Shown: positions 1 to 8,856 of the stretch, piece by piece
Position numbering within the stretch: position 1 is the stretch's first letter
Layout of the letters: each line of letters begins with the position of its first letter
Assembly (NCBI RefSeq): GCF_001424165.1
Contig: NZ_LMOJ01000001.1
Coordinates: forward strand, 1,398,976 to 1,462,975
DNA length: 64,000 nucleotides
Reading direction: 5' to 3'
From: Massilia sp. Leaf139
GTDB lineage: Bacteria > Pseudomonadota > Gammaproteobacteria > Burkholderiales > Burkholderiaceae_D
Notes under the pieces: generated by a model
What the model was told of the DNA's origin: nothing
What the model saw: the letters and a program-made list of their open reading frames with translations, nothing else
Database searches by the model: none
Position numbers and translations under genes: made by a program

Positions 1-1737
1 CACCTGGGCCGGATTGCCCTCGGCGATCTTGGTGCCGAATTCCATGACGATCAGGCGATCGGTCAGGTTCATGACGAAGTCCATGTCGTGCTCCACCAGC
101 AAGATGCTCATGCCCTCGCCCTTCAGTTTGTTCAGCAGCGTGGCGAGCGCTTCCTTTTCCTTGTAGCGCAAGCCGGCCGCCGGTTCGTCCAGCAGCAGCA
201 GGGCCGGATCGGCGCACAGGGCGCGTGCGATCTCCAGGATGCGCTGCTGGCCCAGGGCCAAATTGCCGGCCTGCTCGTAGAGCATGCCGCCCAGGCCCAC
301 GCGTTCCAGCTGGCGCCGCGCCTCCAGCAGCAGCGCCGCCTCCTCGGCGCGGTCGAGCGAAAGACTGCTGGCGATCACGCCGCGCCCGGCGCGCAGGTGG
401 GCGCCGATCGCCACGTTCTCGAGCACCGTCATCTCCGGCAGCAGGTGCACGTGCTGGAAGGTGCGGCCGATGCCGAGCTTGACGATCTCGCGCGAAGGCA
501 GCGAATCGATGCGGCGCAGGCCCTCGTTCGTGGCGAAGCGGATCTCGCCGCTGGTTACCGGCAGTACGCCCGTCACCAGGTTGAACATGGTGGATTTGCC
601 GGCGCCGTTGGGGCCGATCAGGCCGACGATCTCGCCGCTGTTCACCGTAAAGACCATGTCGTTGACGGCCACCAGGCCGCCGAACTGCTTCCTCGCCTTG
701 TCGATCACGAGCAGCGGCTGGCCGAGAGGCGGACGCGCGCGATGCGGCAGTTCGGGTGCGGCGTCCGGCGCCACCGCCGCCGGACGCTGCGGCAGCCAGC
801 GCGCGATGAAGGGCCAGATGCCGTTGCGGGCATGCTGCAGCAGGATCACCATCAGGATGCCGAAGACGATGATCTCGAAGTTGCCGGTCGAGCCCAGCAG
901 GCCCGGCAGGTAGCTTTGCAGCTGGTCTTTCAGGATGGTCAGCACGGCCGCCCCGAGGATCGCGCCCCACAGGTAGCCGGCCCCGCCGATCACCGCCATG
1001 AACAGGTATTCGATGCCCGCGTTCAGGCCGAAGGGCGACGGATTCACGGCGCGCTGCAGGTGTGCGTACAGCCAGCCCGAGACGCAGGCCAGCAGGGCCG
1101 CGATCACGAAGATGCGGATCTTCATCGCCGCCGTATTCACGCCCATCGCCTCGGCCATCAGGCCGCCGCCCTTCAGGGCCCGGATCGCCCGGCCCGAGCG
1201 CGAATTGAGCAGGTTGCGCAGCAGCGCGATGGCGGCAATCAGGATCACCCAGATCAGGAAGAACATGCTCGAACCGGCCCCCAGGTTCAGCCCGAACAGG
1301 GTCAGCGGAGGGATGCCGGCGATGCCGTCGTATTTGCCGAGGAACTCCAGGTTCCCGAACAGGTAGTACAGCGACAGGCCCCAGGCGATCGTCCCCAGCG
1401 GCAGGTAGTGGCCGGACAGGCGCAGCATGATGGCGCCGATGAACAGGGCCGAGGCCGCGGTCACCAGCAGGCCGGCGGCCAGGCCGATCCAGGGCGAGAT
1501 GCCGTGCGCGGTCGACAGGTAAGCGGTGGCGTAGGCGCCGAGGCCGACGAAGGCGGCCTGGCCGAAGGAGGTCAGGCCGCCGACGCCGGTCAGCAGCACC
1601 AGGCCCAGTGCGACGATCGCATACAGGCCGATGTAGTTGGCCAGCGTGACCCAATAGGCCGGCAGCGGCAGCAGGCCGAAGATGGCGACGGCAATCGCCA
1701 GCGCGGAAAGCGGATGGCTGAAGATCGGGTGCTTCAT
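1..1737 (-). CDS. Branched-chain amino acid ABC transporter, fused LivM permease and LivG ATPase (C-terminus outside window)
   Basis: Fusion of an inner-membrane permease and a cytoplasmic ATPase of the HAAT (branched-chain amino acid or aromatic acid) importer family. My reading of the minus strand gives [10 protein letters not shown] at the start, a hydrophobic LivM-type region over about residues 1-300, and then a LivG-type ATPase. The ATPase shows Walker A GPNGAGKS (near residue 376), signature LALGQQR (near 493), Walker B LLLLDEP (near 515) and H-loop VEHDM (near 547). The gene runs off the left edge, so 579 codons are seen and the end is missing; a LivF gene would be expected outside. 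The start codon overlaps the livH stop by 4 bp (ATGA at 1734-1737), so the two are probably translationally coupled. The substrate cannot be read from sequence. Confidence 0.9.
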   Translation of the reverse strand, partial: MKHPIFSHPLSALAIAVAIFGLLPLPAYWVTLANYIGLYAIVALGLVLLTGVGGLTSFGQAAFVGLGAYATAYLSTAHGISPWIGLAAGLLVTAASALFIGAIMLRLSGHYLPLGTIAWGLSLYYLFGNLEFLGKYDGIAGIPPLTLFGLNLGAGSSMFFLIWVILIAAIALLRNLLNSRSGRAIRALKGGGLMAEAMGVNTAAMKIRIFVIAALLACVSGWLYAHLQRAVNPSPFGLNAGIEYLFMAVIGGAGYLWGAILGAAVLTILKDQLQSYLPGLLGSTGNFEIIVFGILMVILLQHARNGIWPFIARWLPQRPAAVAPDAAPELPHRARPPLGQPLLVIDKARKQFGGLVAVNDMVFTVNSGEIVGLIGPNGAGKSTMFNLVTGVLPVTSGEIRFATNEGLRRIDSLPSREIVKLGIGRTFQHVHLLPEMTVLENVAIGAHLRAGRGVIASSLSLDRAEEAALLLEARRQLERVGLGGMLYEQAGNLALGQQRILEIARALCADPALLLLDEPAAGLRYKEKEALATLLNKLKGEGMSILLVEHDMDFVMNLTDRLIVMEFGTKIAEGNPAQV

Positions 1738-2789
1738 TCGTCGCCCTCCTCGACTTGCGGGTGGACGATGGAGCGCCACAGGAGCACCGGAATAATCAGG
1801 GTAAAGACGATGACCTCCTTCAGGGCGCTGGCATAGAACGACGAATAGGCCTCCAGCAGGCCGACCAGCAGCGCGCCGGCCGCGGCCAGCGGATAGCTGG
1901 CCAGGCCGCCGATGATGGCGCCCACGAAACCCTTCAGGCCCATCAGGAAGCCGCTGTCGTAATAGATGGTGGTGAGCGGCGCGATCAGCACGCCGCACAG
2001 GGTGCCGATGCTCGACGCGAGCAGGAAGGCCAGGCGTCCCGCCTGCGTGGTGCCGATGCCGACCAGGCGCGCGCCGCGCCGGTTCACCGCCGTGGCGCGC
2101 AGCGCCTTGCCCGACAAGGTACGGTCGAAATACAGGTAGAGCGCGCCGATCAGGAGCAGCGCGGTCGCGATCACGACGATGCTCTGGCCGGAAATGCTCA
2201 GGGTGCCGACGTTGAACACGGCATCCGAGAACGGCGCCGTGCGCGAACCTTCGGCGCCGAACAGCACCAGGCCGATCCCGAGCAGCACCAGGTGTACCGC
2301 CACCGAGACGATCAGCAGCACCAGCACCGGGCTCTCGGCCAGCGGCTGGAAGGCCAGGCGGTAGATGATCGGGCCCATCGGCGCGACGATGGCGAAAGTC
2401 AGGGCCAGTTGCGCCAGCATCGGCCAGCTTGCGCCTTCGGCGCTACGGGCCACGAGATACACCGCGGCCGGGAAGATCATGAATTTGGTGAGGGCCATGC
2501 CGACCGCGCGTACGCGGTTCACCTGCCCCGCCGGCGTGCGCAGGGTGGCGAACAGCTCCTGCAGGAAGGCGGCCGCGCCGAGAATCAGCAGCAGCGCCGC
2601 GCTATGCGGGGACTTGCCCGCCTGGAGCGCCGCCATCGTCAGCGCGCCGAAGGCGAGGAACTCGCCGAGGGGAATGAAGATCACCCGGGTGATCGAGAAC
2701 ACCAGCACCAGCGCCAGTGCCAGCAGCACGTACACCGCGCCGCTGGCGATGCCGTCCTGGGTCAGGATGGCGAAAATCGTTAAATCCAT
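1734..2789 (-). CDS. livH: Branched-chain amino acid ABC transporter permease LivH
   Basis: Inner-membrane permease partner of the LivM-LivG fusion. The 351-residue protein is strongly hydrophobic, opens with [20 protein letters not shown] and has the LivH-like segment [17 protein letters not shown] near the C-terminus. It is longer than the usual 290-310 residues because of extra sequence at about residues 60-120, between the first and later membrane segments. It is first in a minus-strand operon with the fused livM-livG. The binding-protein gene starts 285 bp away on the other strand, so both units share one control region. Confidence 0.9.
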   Translation of the reverse strand: MDLTIFAILTQDGIASGAVYVLLALALVLVFSITRVIFIPLGEFLAFGALTMAALQAGKSPHSAALLLILGAAAFLQELFATLRTPAGQVNRVRAVGMALTKFMIFPAAVYLVARSAEGASWPMLAQLALTFAIVAPMGPIIYRLAFQPLAESPVLVLLIVSVAVHLVLLGIGLVLFGAEGSRTAPFSDAVFNVGTLSISGQSIVVIATALLLIGALYLYFDRTLSGKALRATAVNRRGARLVGIGTTQAGRLAFLLASSIGTLCGVLIAPLTTIYYDSGFLMGLKGFVGAIIGGLASYPLAAAGALLVGLLEAYSSFYASALKEVIVFTLIIPVLLWRSIVHPQVEEGDE

Positions 2790-3074
2790 ACCGCTGCCTG
2801 GAGCATGCCGATGCGTCGCGCGGCGCGATGCGTCTCCTCATCGCGTTCGCCACCGGCCCTGCCCGCGTGGCCCTCCTTTTCGGTTGTCGTTGTAAGCACG
2901 CTTTCGTTCGACCGCATCGAAATGCGCCATGGCGGCAGCCTGTTTTCCATCCGCCATGGTTAAATGATATGCGAAAACAGTTAGGGAACTGACATTTTTT
3001 CCTTCGTGTCAGCCTATACTAGTGCCCAGGGCCGCCCCGCCGCGGTCACTTTTTGAATACAACAGGAGACAGGC
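2790..3074. promoter_or_regulatory. Divergent control region between livH and the ABC binding-protein gene
   Basis: This 285 bp holds the start regions of both units. On the plus strand a -10-like TATACT lies at 3015-3020, and AGGAG sits six bases before the ATG at 3075. An inverted repeat, CTGACA (2989-2994), 12 bases, TGTCAG (3007-3012), abuts the -10 element and is a candidate operator. No convincing -35 at the standard spacing was found. The bases around 2790-2960 show nothing else I recognise. Confidence 0.5.
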
Positions 3075-4262
3075 ATGACCCGCATTTCCCGCCTCAGTAC
3101 CGTCCACAACAGCGCCCGCAAGCGTGTCCTCGTCGTCGCCGCATTGGGGGCCGCCTTCGCCGCCGGCGGCGCGCACGCGCAGATCAAGGTCGGGGTCTCG
3201 ATTTCGACCACGGGCCCGGCCGCATCGCTCGGCATCCCGGAGAAGAACACCTTCGCGCTGCTGCCGAACGAGATCGCGGGACAGAAAGTGCAGTACATCG
3301 TGCTCGACGACGCCTCGGACGCGACCCAGGCCGTCAAGAACGCGCGCAAGCTGGTTTCCGAAGACAAGGTCGACCTCCTGATCGGCTCCTCGGTCACGCC
3401 GACCTCGCTGGCCATGCTGGAAGTGGCGGCCGAAACCGAGACGCCGATGATCACCATCGCCGGCGCCGCGCGCATCGTCGAACCGATGGACGCCAAGCGG
3501 CGCTGGGTCTTCAAGACCACCCAGCACGACGGCCAGATGGCGGCCGCCATCACCCAGCACATGTCGAACGCCGGCGTGAAGACCATGGGCTTCATCGGCT
3601 TCGCCGACGCCTACGGCGAAGGCTGGTATGGCGAGGCCGCGAAATACGCGCCGGCGCGCAAGATCAAGCTGGTGGCGAACGAGCGCTATGCCCGCACCGA
3701 CACCTCGGTCACCGGCCAAATCCTGAAGCTGATGGCGGCCAATCCGGACGCGATCCTGATCGCCGGCTCCGGCACTCCGGCCGCTCTGCCACAGAAAGCC
3801 CTGCGCGAGCGCGGCTACAAAGGCAAGATCTACCAGACCCACGGCGTGGCCAACAGCGACTTCCTGCGCGTCTGCGGCGCCGATTGCGAAGGCACCTTTG
3901 TGCCGGTCGGCCCGATGCTGGTCGCGAACCAGCTTCCCGAGTCCAATCCGATCAAGAAAACCGCCCTGACCTATGTGACCAAGTACACGGCGGCGCACGG
4001 CAAGGACAGTGTCTCGACCTTCGGCGGCCACGCCTGGGACGCCTCGCTGCTGCTGGCGGAGGCGGCGAAGACCGCGGTGCCGAAGGCCAAACCGGGCACC
4101 AAGGAATTCCGCGCCGCCCTGCGCGATTCGCTCGAAGGCCTGAAGAACGTGCCGGCCTCGCACGGCATCTTCAACATGAGCCCGACCAACCACCAGGGCC
4201 TGGATCAGCGCTCGCAGGTGATGGTCAAGATCGAGAAGGGTGCGTGGAAGTACGTGCCGTAA
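3075..4262 (+). CDS. ABC transporter substrate-binding protein, LivK/branched-chain amino acid family
   Basis: Periplasmic binding protein, 395 residues, type-1 periplasmic-binding fold. A signal peptide is visible: basic start, hydrophobic run VLVVAALGAAFAAGG, and an AHA-Q cleavage site at about residue 35. The mature protein begins IKVGVSISTTGPAASLG, the family's usual first strand. AGGAG precedes the ATG by six bases. It lies divergent from livH and is presumably the receptor for that permease. Related proteins bind either branched-chain amino acids or aromatic acids. With an aromatic-acid operon 6 kb away, an aromatic ligand is possible, but that is inference only. Confidence 0.88.
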   Translation: MTRISRLSTVHNSARKRVLVVAALGAAFAAGGAHAQIKVGVSISTTGPAASLGIPEKNTFALLPNEIAGQKVQYIVLDDASDATQAVKNARKLVSEDKVDLLIGSSVTPTSLAMLEVAAETETPMITIAGAARIVEPMDAKRRWVFKTTQHDGQMAAAITQHMSNAGVKTMGFIGFADAYGEGWYGEAAKYAPARKIKLVANERYARTDTSVTGQILKLMAANPDAILIAGSGTPAALPQKALRERGYKGKIYQTHGVANSDFLRVCGADCEGTFVPVGPMLVANQLPESNPIKKTALTYVTKYTAAHGKDSVSTFGGHAWDASLLLAEAAKTAVPKAKPGTKEFRAALRDSLEGLKNVPASHGIFNMSPTNHQGLDQRSQVMVKIEKGAWKYVP

Positions 4263-4289
4263 GCAGGAACCAGCGCGCGGCTGGCTCCG

Positions 4290-4916
4290 CTAGCCGCGCG
4301 ATAGAAAGGCGTCCAGCACGGCGTGGTCCGTGCTGCGATTGAGCAGCTGGCGCGCCTGCGCCGGCGTCGCCAGGTGCACGGCCTGGGATTCCCATCCCAT
4401 GCCGGCCGGATGGCCGCCGACCCGGCGCGCCAGATAAAAGCGGGTATGGGTCTGGGTGCGGCTGAAGTCGCCCAGCCAGCCCGTCAGGACGATGCTCAGC
4501 CCCGATTCTTCCCAGGTTTCCCTGATCGCGGTTGCGCGCAGCGAGGCGCCCATCGCCCTTCCTTTCGGGAAGGTCGCCGTGTAGCCGCCGAAAGCGTTCG
4601 AGGGCGCCACCAGCCAGAGCCGCCCGTCCGGTTCCACCACCACGGCGCCGGCCGCGGCCTGCTTGCCGGCCGGGAGGACAAAAGGCGGCTCCTCGATCGG
4701 CTCGGCATCGGCACGCCACATCGCGTGTTCGATCTCCGATTCGGCCGCTTGCGCCAGCACGACCCCATTCAACATGTCGCCGCAGGCGCTGCCCGGAATG
4801 AAGGTGACGCAGGCCTGCGCATCTGTCAGGCGCGCCAGGTCGCATTCCTGCGAGGGGGCGAGCAGGCGCAGTTTGCGGCCGTGTTCGTCGGGATGGGGGT
4901 GGTAGATCTCGCTCAT
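4290..4916 (-). CDS. Nudix hydrolase family protein
   Basis: A 208-residue protein starting MSEIYHPHPDEHGRKLRL. The C-terminal half carries FPKGR followed by RETWEESGL (residues 132-140), the metal-binding core of a Nudix box. The glutamate normally seen eight residues before the RE pair is replaced by alanine (GASLRATAI), and the first half of the box is short. The substrate is unknown. The ATG at 4916 was chosen over longer readings because it overlaps the stop of the upstream cyclase gene as ATGA (4913-4916), indicating coupled translation. The N-terminal 80 residues match nothing I recognise. Confidence 0.8.
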   Translation of the reverse strand: MSEIYHPHPDEHGRKLRLLAPSQECDLARLTDAQACVTFIPGSACGDMLNGVVLAQAAESEIEHAMWRADAEPIEEPPFVLPAGKQAAAGAVVVEPDGRLWLVAPSNAFGGYTATFPKGRAMGASLRATAIRETWEESGLSIVLTGWLGDFSRTQTHTRFYLARRVGGHPAGMGWESQAVHLATPAQARQLLNRSTDHAVLDAFLSRG

Positions 4917-5893
4917 GCCTGCAAGGTCTCCTGGATGTCGGATTCCAGCATCACCCGGTCGCGCCCGGCGCGCTTGGCCGCGTACAGCGCGCGGTCGGCC
5001 GCTTCGATCAGGGATGGGGCATCGAGCAGGCGGCCCGCCTCGTAAGTCGCCACGCCGATGCTGAGGGTGACGTGCGGCCGGGTGGCGGCCGGCGCATGGG
5101 GCAGCGCCAGCGCCGCCACATGGGCGCGGATCGCATTCGCATGGCACAGGGCCTGCGCCGCCGAGGTGTCGGGCAGGATCGCCGCGAATTCCTCGCCGCC
5201 GTAGCGTGCCGCCACGTCGGCCGGGCGTTTCATCATCGCGGCCAGCGCCTGGGCCACCGTGATCAGGCAGGCGTCGCCCTGCTGGTGACCGAAGTGGTCG
5301 TTATAGGCCTTGAAGGAATCGATGTCCATCAGCAGCAGGGCCAGGTCGCCGCCGTTGCGCTGCGCCCGGCGCAGCTCGCGTTCCAGCGAGAGGTCGAAAT
5401 AGCGCCGGTTGTGGATGCTGGTGAGGCCGTCGACATAGCTGCGCGCGCGCAGCGCTTCCGCGTGCTCCAGCAGGTGGCGCTCGCGGTCGACGATGCCGGA
5501 CACGTCGCGGATCTCGATCATGCAGAAGACCGCCTTGCCTTCCCTGAAAGGCGTGACGACGATGGCCTGGTCGATGCGCTCGCCGTCGAAGCTGCCGGCG
5601 GCGCGCAGCGGGAACGGCGTGCGCTCCTGCGCTTGCGATACCGTCCGCGCTGCACCCGCGCTGTCGCCGAGCGCACCCAGCACCGCCGCCTCCACGCGCG
5701 AACCGCCCAGCTCGGGGAAGACCGCGAACAGCGAGTGCCCGCGCACCCGCGCCGCGGCGCGGCCCGAGCGGCCCACCATCCAGCGGTTCCACAAGACGAT
5801 GCGGTATTCGGCGTCGAGCACGATCACGCCGCAGTCGACGAGGTTGAGGGCGGCGGGGGCGTGGTCGTGGGTGGTGTCTGGTGCGCTGATCAT
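4913..5893 (-). CDS. Diguanylate cyclase with N-terminal PAS-like domain
   Basis: Makes cyclic di-GMP from two GTP. The 326-residue protein has a PAS-like sensor at about residues 15-135 (NLVDCGVIVLDAEYRIVLWN) and a GGDEF domain at about 150-325. The active-site motif is GGEEF (232-236), an active variant. An RPAD inhibitory site (223-226) lies exactly five residues before it, so product feedback is expected. There are no membrane segments, so the protein is cytosolic. It is the first gene of a two-gene unit with the Nudix hydrolase, overlapping it by 4 bp. Confidence 0.9.
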   Translation of the reverse strand: MISAPDTTHDHAPAALNLVDCGVIVLDAEYRIVLWNRWMVGRSGRAAARVRGHSLFAVFPELGGSRVEAAVLGALGDSAGAARTVSQAQERTPFPLRAAGSFDGERIDQAIVVTPFREGKAVFCMIEIRDVSGIVDRERHLLEHAEALRARSYVDGLTSIHNRRYFDLSLERELRRAQRNGGDLALLLMDIDSFKAYNDHFGHQQGDACLITVAQALAAMMKRPADVAARYGGEEFAAILPDTSAAQALCHANAIRAHVAALALPHAPAATRPHVTLSIGVATYEAGRLLDAPSLIEAADRALYAAKRAGRDRVMLESDIQETLQA

Positions 5894-5947
5894 GACGCTA
5901 TTGTACGGGAGGGAGGCCGCCCCCGCGGGGGGCGGCGCAGCGGCCCC

Positions 5948-6508
5948 TCAGGGCTGGAAGTTCACGCTGCAGCGGATCCCGGCGGGGATCTTGTTGCCCG
6001 CGTTCGGCAGCTGCAGGCGCACCCAGAAGGTGCCGCTGGCCGGATCGATCAGTTTATCCACGACGACGACCTTGGCTTTATAGGTGCCGGGGAAATACGG
6101 CGCGAGGCTGACCGAACCGGTCATTCCTGCGCGGACTTTGCCGAACAGCGCGGCCGGCGCGATGACCTCGATGTTGAGCGGATTGAGCTGCGCCAGCTTG
6201 AGCACCACCGAGCGGTCGGCGCGCACCAGTTCGCCCGGGCCCAGCACGCGTTCGACCACGACGCCGTTGAGAGGGCTGACGATGGTGCGCAGGTTCAGGT
6301 GTTCCAGCTCTTTCTTCAGCTCGCCCTCGCGCAGCGCCGCCTCGGTTACCATCTCGTCGCGCTCCTGGGCGGAGATCAGCTGCTTCTTGAACAGGGTCTC
6401 GTTGCGTTCGACCTTGCGCTTGTCGTACTCGATGCGCGAGCGCGACAGCGCGACCGCGGCCGCCTCGACGCCGGACTGCAGCCGCGCCACCACTTGCCCC
6501 TTGCTCAC
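5948..6508 (-). pseudogene. 5'-truncated HlyD/RND efflux periplasmic adaptor fragment
   Basis: The 186 readable residues resemble the middle and C-terminal part of a membrane-fusion adaptor: SKGQVVARLQSGVE, a charged helical hairpin (about residues 20-70), then the second lipoyl strand RTIVSPLNGVVVERVLGPGE and a beta-barrel segment. The usual signal peptide and first lipoyl half are missing. Reading the same frame upstream to about 6630 shows no ATG, GTG or TTG and no adaptor-like residues beyond VDRRGSVSKGQ. The only start is a GTG inside conserved sequence. No RND pump gene is nearby. I read this as a remnant whose 5' end was lost, though a short exported-independent protein cannot be excluded. 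Confidence 0.6.
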
Positions 6509-6699
6509 CGAGCCGCGGCGGTCGACCGGCGCCGAACGATTATTTCTCGGTGGAAAATTTAACCCGTATGGCCGGGCGCTTCTCGTCGCGTCTGTGCAAC
6601 AAAATAAATTGCTTTGAAAAACAGGCGCGAGGTGCTAATCGGCACAGGCTGGCTGCAAGCGACCCGTCTGCCTCGCCCATGCATGCCGCCACGGCGACC
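6509..6699. other. Gap with the lost 5' part of the adaptor gene
   Basis: This stretch of 191 bp lies between the PhoD-like stop (6700) and the adaptor fragment. It includes a local AT-rich run at 6597-6620. I see no signal peptide, no Shine-Dalgarno sequence in frame with the adaptor, and no RNA gene. It is consistent with deletion or decay of the adaptor's beginning. Confidence 0.4.
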
Positions 6700-8679
6700 T
6701 TACTGCTTCGCCACCGACTGCCCGGCAGCCGCTGCAATGCACGCCTCCCCCTCTGGCGCCAGGAAGCGGGTCGACGGCCCGCCATCGGCGTTGTGCTGCA
6801 CGATGCGCACCGGCCGTCCCTGCCCGTCCAGCCACACCTGGCCGATGCCGGCGCCGTTCCAGACGCGCTCGCCTTCCTGGCGCCGGTCGGGCAGGCGCGG
6901 CGTCAGCGCCAGATCGCGGCGCTGGGTGAACCAGTTCAGCGGCGAGCGCGGCGAGTACAGCCAGCGGTTGAGGCGGTCGAGCCAGGCGAGCAGGCGGGGC
7001 GGAAATTCGTTCTTGATGCCGCTGCTGGTGACCTGCCAGATATGCGGCATGCGATCCGAGTCGCGCAGCTCTATATCGTAGGCGAACGAATAGTGCACGT
7101 CGCCCGACAGGATCACGTAATTGCCAGGCGTGCGCGAGTGGCGGAAGATGTTGAGCATGCTGCTGGCCGCGCCGCGGTGCGCCATCCAGTTCTCGGCGTC
7201 GACGGTCAGGGCCAGGCCGGCGAAGGTGGCGAGCCGCTGCACCACCTCGATCAGCTTCACACCGAACATGGGCGCCGGCGAGACGATGACGGCGGCGGTT
7301 TCGTCGAGCAGCTCGTGCTGCAGCTCGGTCAGCGATTCCCAGTCCATCAGGCCCGACGGATGGCCGGGCCGGCGCCGGTCGCGCCAGCGCCGCGTGCGGG
7401 TGTCGAGCACGATGATCGTCGGTTGCGTGCGTATGACGAAGTGCCACTGGCGAAACGTGTGCAGGCGCTCGATCAGCGCGTCCTGCAGCGGCGCATCCAG
7501 ACGGTCGTCGGACGTCGCCGTGGCGCCCAGCTTCTCCAGATCGTCCAGCGCCGACGCGAACACGTCGGGGCGGTTGCCCCAGCCCTGGCACAGCATGTAG
7601 GCGACCAGCGCATTGCCGACGATGCGGCGTGAGAACGGGTGCTCGTAGGCGGTCTTCTCCCACTGGGACGACAAATTCCAGTCGTCGGTGATGTCGTGGT
7701 CGTCGAAGATCATCAGGGTCTGCACGTGCGCCAGCAGCCGTGCGGCGCGCGGCAGATCTTGGCGAAAGCCCGCCAGCGCCTCCGATTCGCGCCGCCAGCG
7801 CTGCGCATGCTTCGCGTCCAGCGCCGGCGGCGGCGCATCGGCCACCAGTTGCCAGGACACGGGCGACCAGGCCAGCAAGTACATGGCCATCACCTCGGCG
7901 AAGGTCACCAGGTGGTTGTGCGCGTTCGCGGTGGTGAAGATCGGCTTTTCGCTGCCGCCGAAGAAGCGCTCGCGCAAAGCGAGGTTGGACTTCGTCGCAG
8001 GCAGCAGCTCTTCGCGCCGGTAGTAGCCGGCCGGATGGCGGTACAGCGCGTCGCTGTCGGCGACCAGCGCGCCTTCCAGGGTTTCGCCGTACAGGCCCAG
8101 GCGCCGGATCAGCGCGTGGATCGCCGCCAGCATCGGGCCGGCGACGTCGTCGGCATACACCTGGTCGCCGCACAGCATGAGCATGGCGGGACGCTCCTCG
8201 GATCGCTCGACATGATCCGCCACCAGCGCGTCCGCGCGCGCCAGGCCGTCGCGCGCGGGATGGTGCGGCTTGCGGCAGGAGCCGAACAGGATGTTGTCGC
8301 TGCGGCTGCGCAGCACCAGGTTCGGCCGCGCCGCGCCCGCATGCAGCAGGTGCGGCGCCCACTGCGCGATGCCGGCTTCGCCGCCGTCGCCTTGGTCGAT
8401 GAGCAGGTCGTACTCGATGAGCGTGTCCTGCGGCAGCGGCGCGGGCAGCGCGACATCGATCAGATGCACGCAGGCGTGGCGGCCGACGCGCACCACGCGG
8501 CAGCGGCCTTCGTCCAGGCGCAGACGCTGCACGGCGCCTTCCCGCGGCGCCAGCACCAGCGTCAGGTCGAGCGGCGCGCTGCCGGCCAGCCACAGCACCA
8601 GCCGGCCAGGCTCGAGGCGGCGCAGGATGGGGCCGGCGAGCACGGGCGGCAAGGACTCGGGAGCGGGAGTCTGGATCAA
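6700..8679 (-). CDS. PhoD-like metallophosphatase (alkaline phosphatase D family)
   Basis: A 659-residue protein of the PhoD/metallophosphoesterase superfamily. Motifs in order: NILFGSCRKPHHPARDGLA, LMLCGDQVYADDVAGPM (metal ligands), FDDHDITDDWN, and near the end VILSGDVHYSFAYDIEL (metal-binding His). No signal peptide is visible, unlike secreted Bacillus PhoD, so it is probably cytosolic with an unknown phosphoester substrate. The start used is a TTG at 8679 with no clear Shine-Dalgarno sequence, so the true start may be slightly different. A related TTG/GTG choice would not affect the motifs. Confidence 0.82.
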   Translation of the reverse strand: MIQTPAPESLPPVLAGPILRRLEPGRLVLWLAGSAPLDLTLVLAPREGAVQRLRLDEGRCRVVRVGRHACVHLIDVALPAPLPQDTLIEYDLLIDQGDGGEAGIAQWAPHLLHAGAARPNLVLRSRSDNILFGSCRKPHHPARDGLARADALVADHVERSEERPAMLMLCGDQVYADDVAGPMLAAIHALIRRLGLYGETLEGALVADSDALYRHPAGYYRREELLPATKSNLALRERFFGGSEKPIFTTANAHNHLVTFAEVMAMYLLAWSPVSWQLVADAPPPALDAKHAQRWRRESEALAGFRQDLPRAARLLAHVQTLMIFDDHDITDDWNLSSQWEKTAYEHPFSRRIVGNALVAYMLCQGWGNRPDVFASALDDLEKLGATATSDDRLDAPLQDALIERLHTFRQWHFVIRTQPTIIVLDTRTRRWRDRRRPGHPSGLMDWESLTELQHELLDETAAVIVSPAPMFGVKLIEVVQRLATFAGLALTVDAENWMAHRGAASSMLNIFRHSRTPGNYVILSGDVHYSFAYDIELRDSDRMPHIWQVTSSGIKNEFPPRLLAWLDRLNRWLYSPRSPLNWFTQRRDLALTPRLPDRRQEGERVWNGAGIGQVWLDGQGRPVRIVQHNADGGPSTRFLAPEGEACIAAAAGQSVAKQ

Positions 8680-8856
8680 TCGGGTAGGCTGGAGTGGTTA
8701 AACGAACAAGGCAGTGTAGCAGACAGGACGAGGGACTCGAACCCGCCGCTTGTTTGTTGCCCTTCTCTCCGAACGCTGGGAGGACTACAGACCCTTAATG
8801 TATTGACAAACATTCGATAAGCTGGATACTGGGCTGCACCACAACAGGAGCATCGC
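8680..8856. promoter_or_regulatory. Divergent intergenic region with promoter for the M20 peptidase and a T-arm-like tRNA remnant
   Basis: On the plus strand TTGACA (8803-8808), a 16-base spacer and GATACT (8825-8830) form a good sigma-70-like promoter about 27 bp before the peptidase ATG; AGGAG precedes that ATG. On the minus strand, around 8729-8750, the sequence GCGGGTTCGAGTCCC looks like a tRNA T-arm, but no complete cloverleaf surrounds it. See the findings. Confidence 0.55.

Noticed and set aside
6540..6785. Small minus-strand frame ending just before the adaptor fragment
   Set aside because: It overlaps the PhoD-like C-terminus in another frame and has Arg-rich shadow composition; it is not the missing adaptor start.
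8729..8800. A functional tRNA on the minus strand
   Set aside because: Only a T-arm-like motif is present. The matching 5' acceptor (GGACGAG) and the D and anticodon arms are missing.
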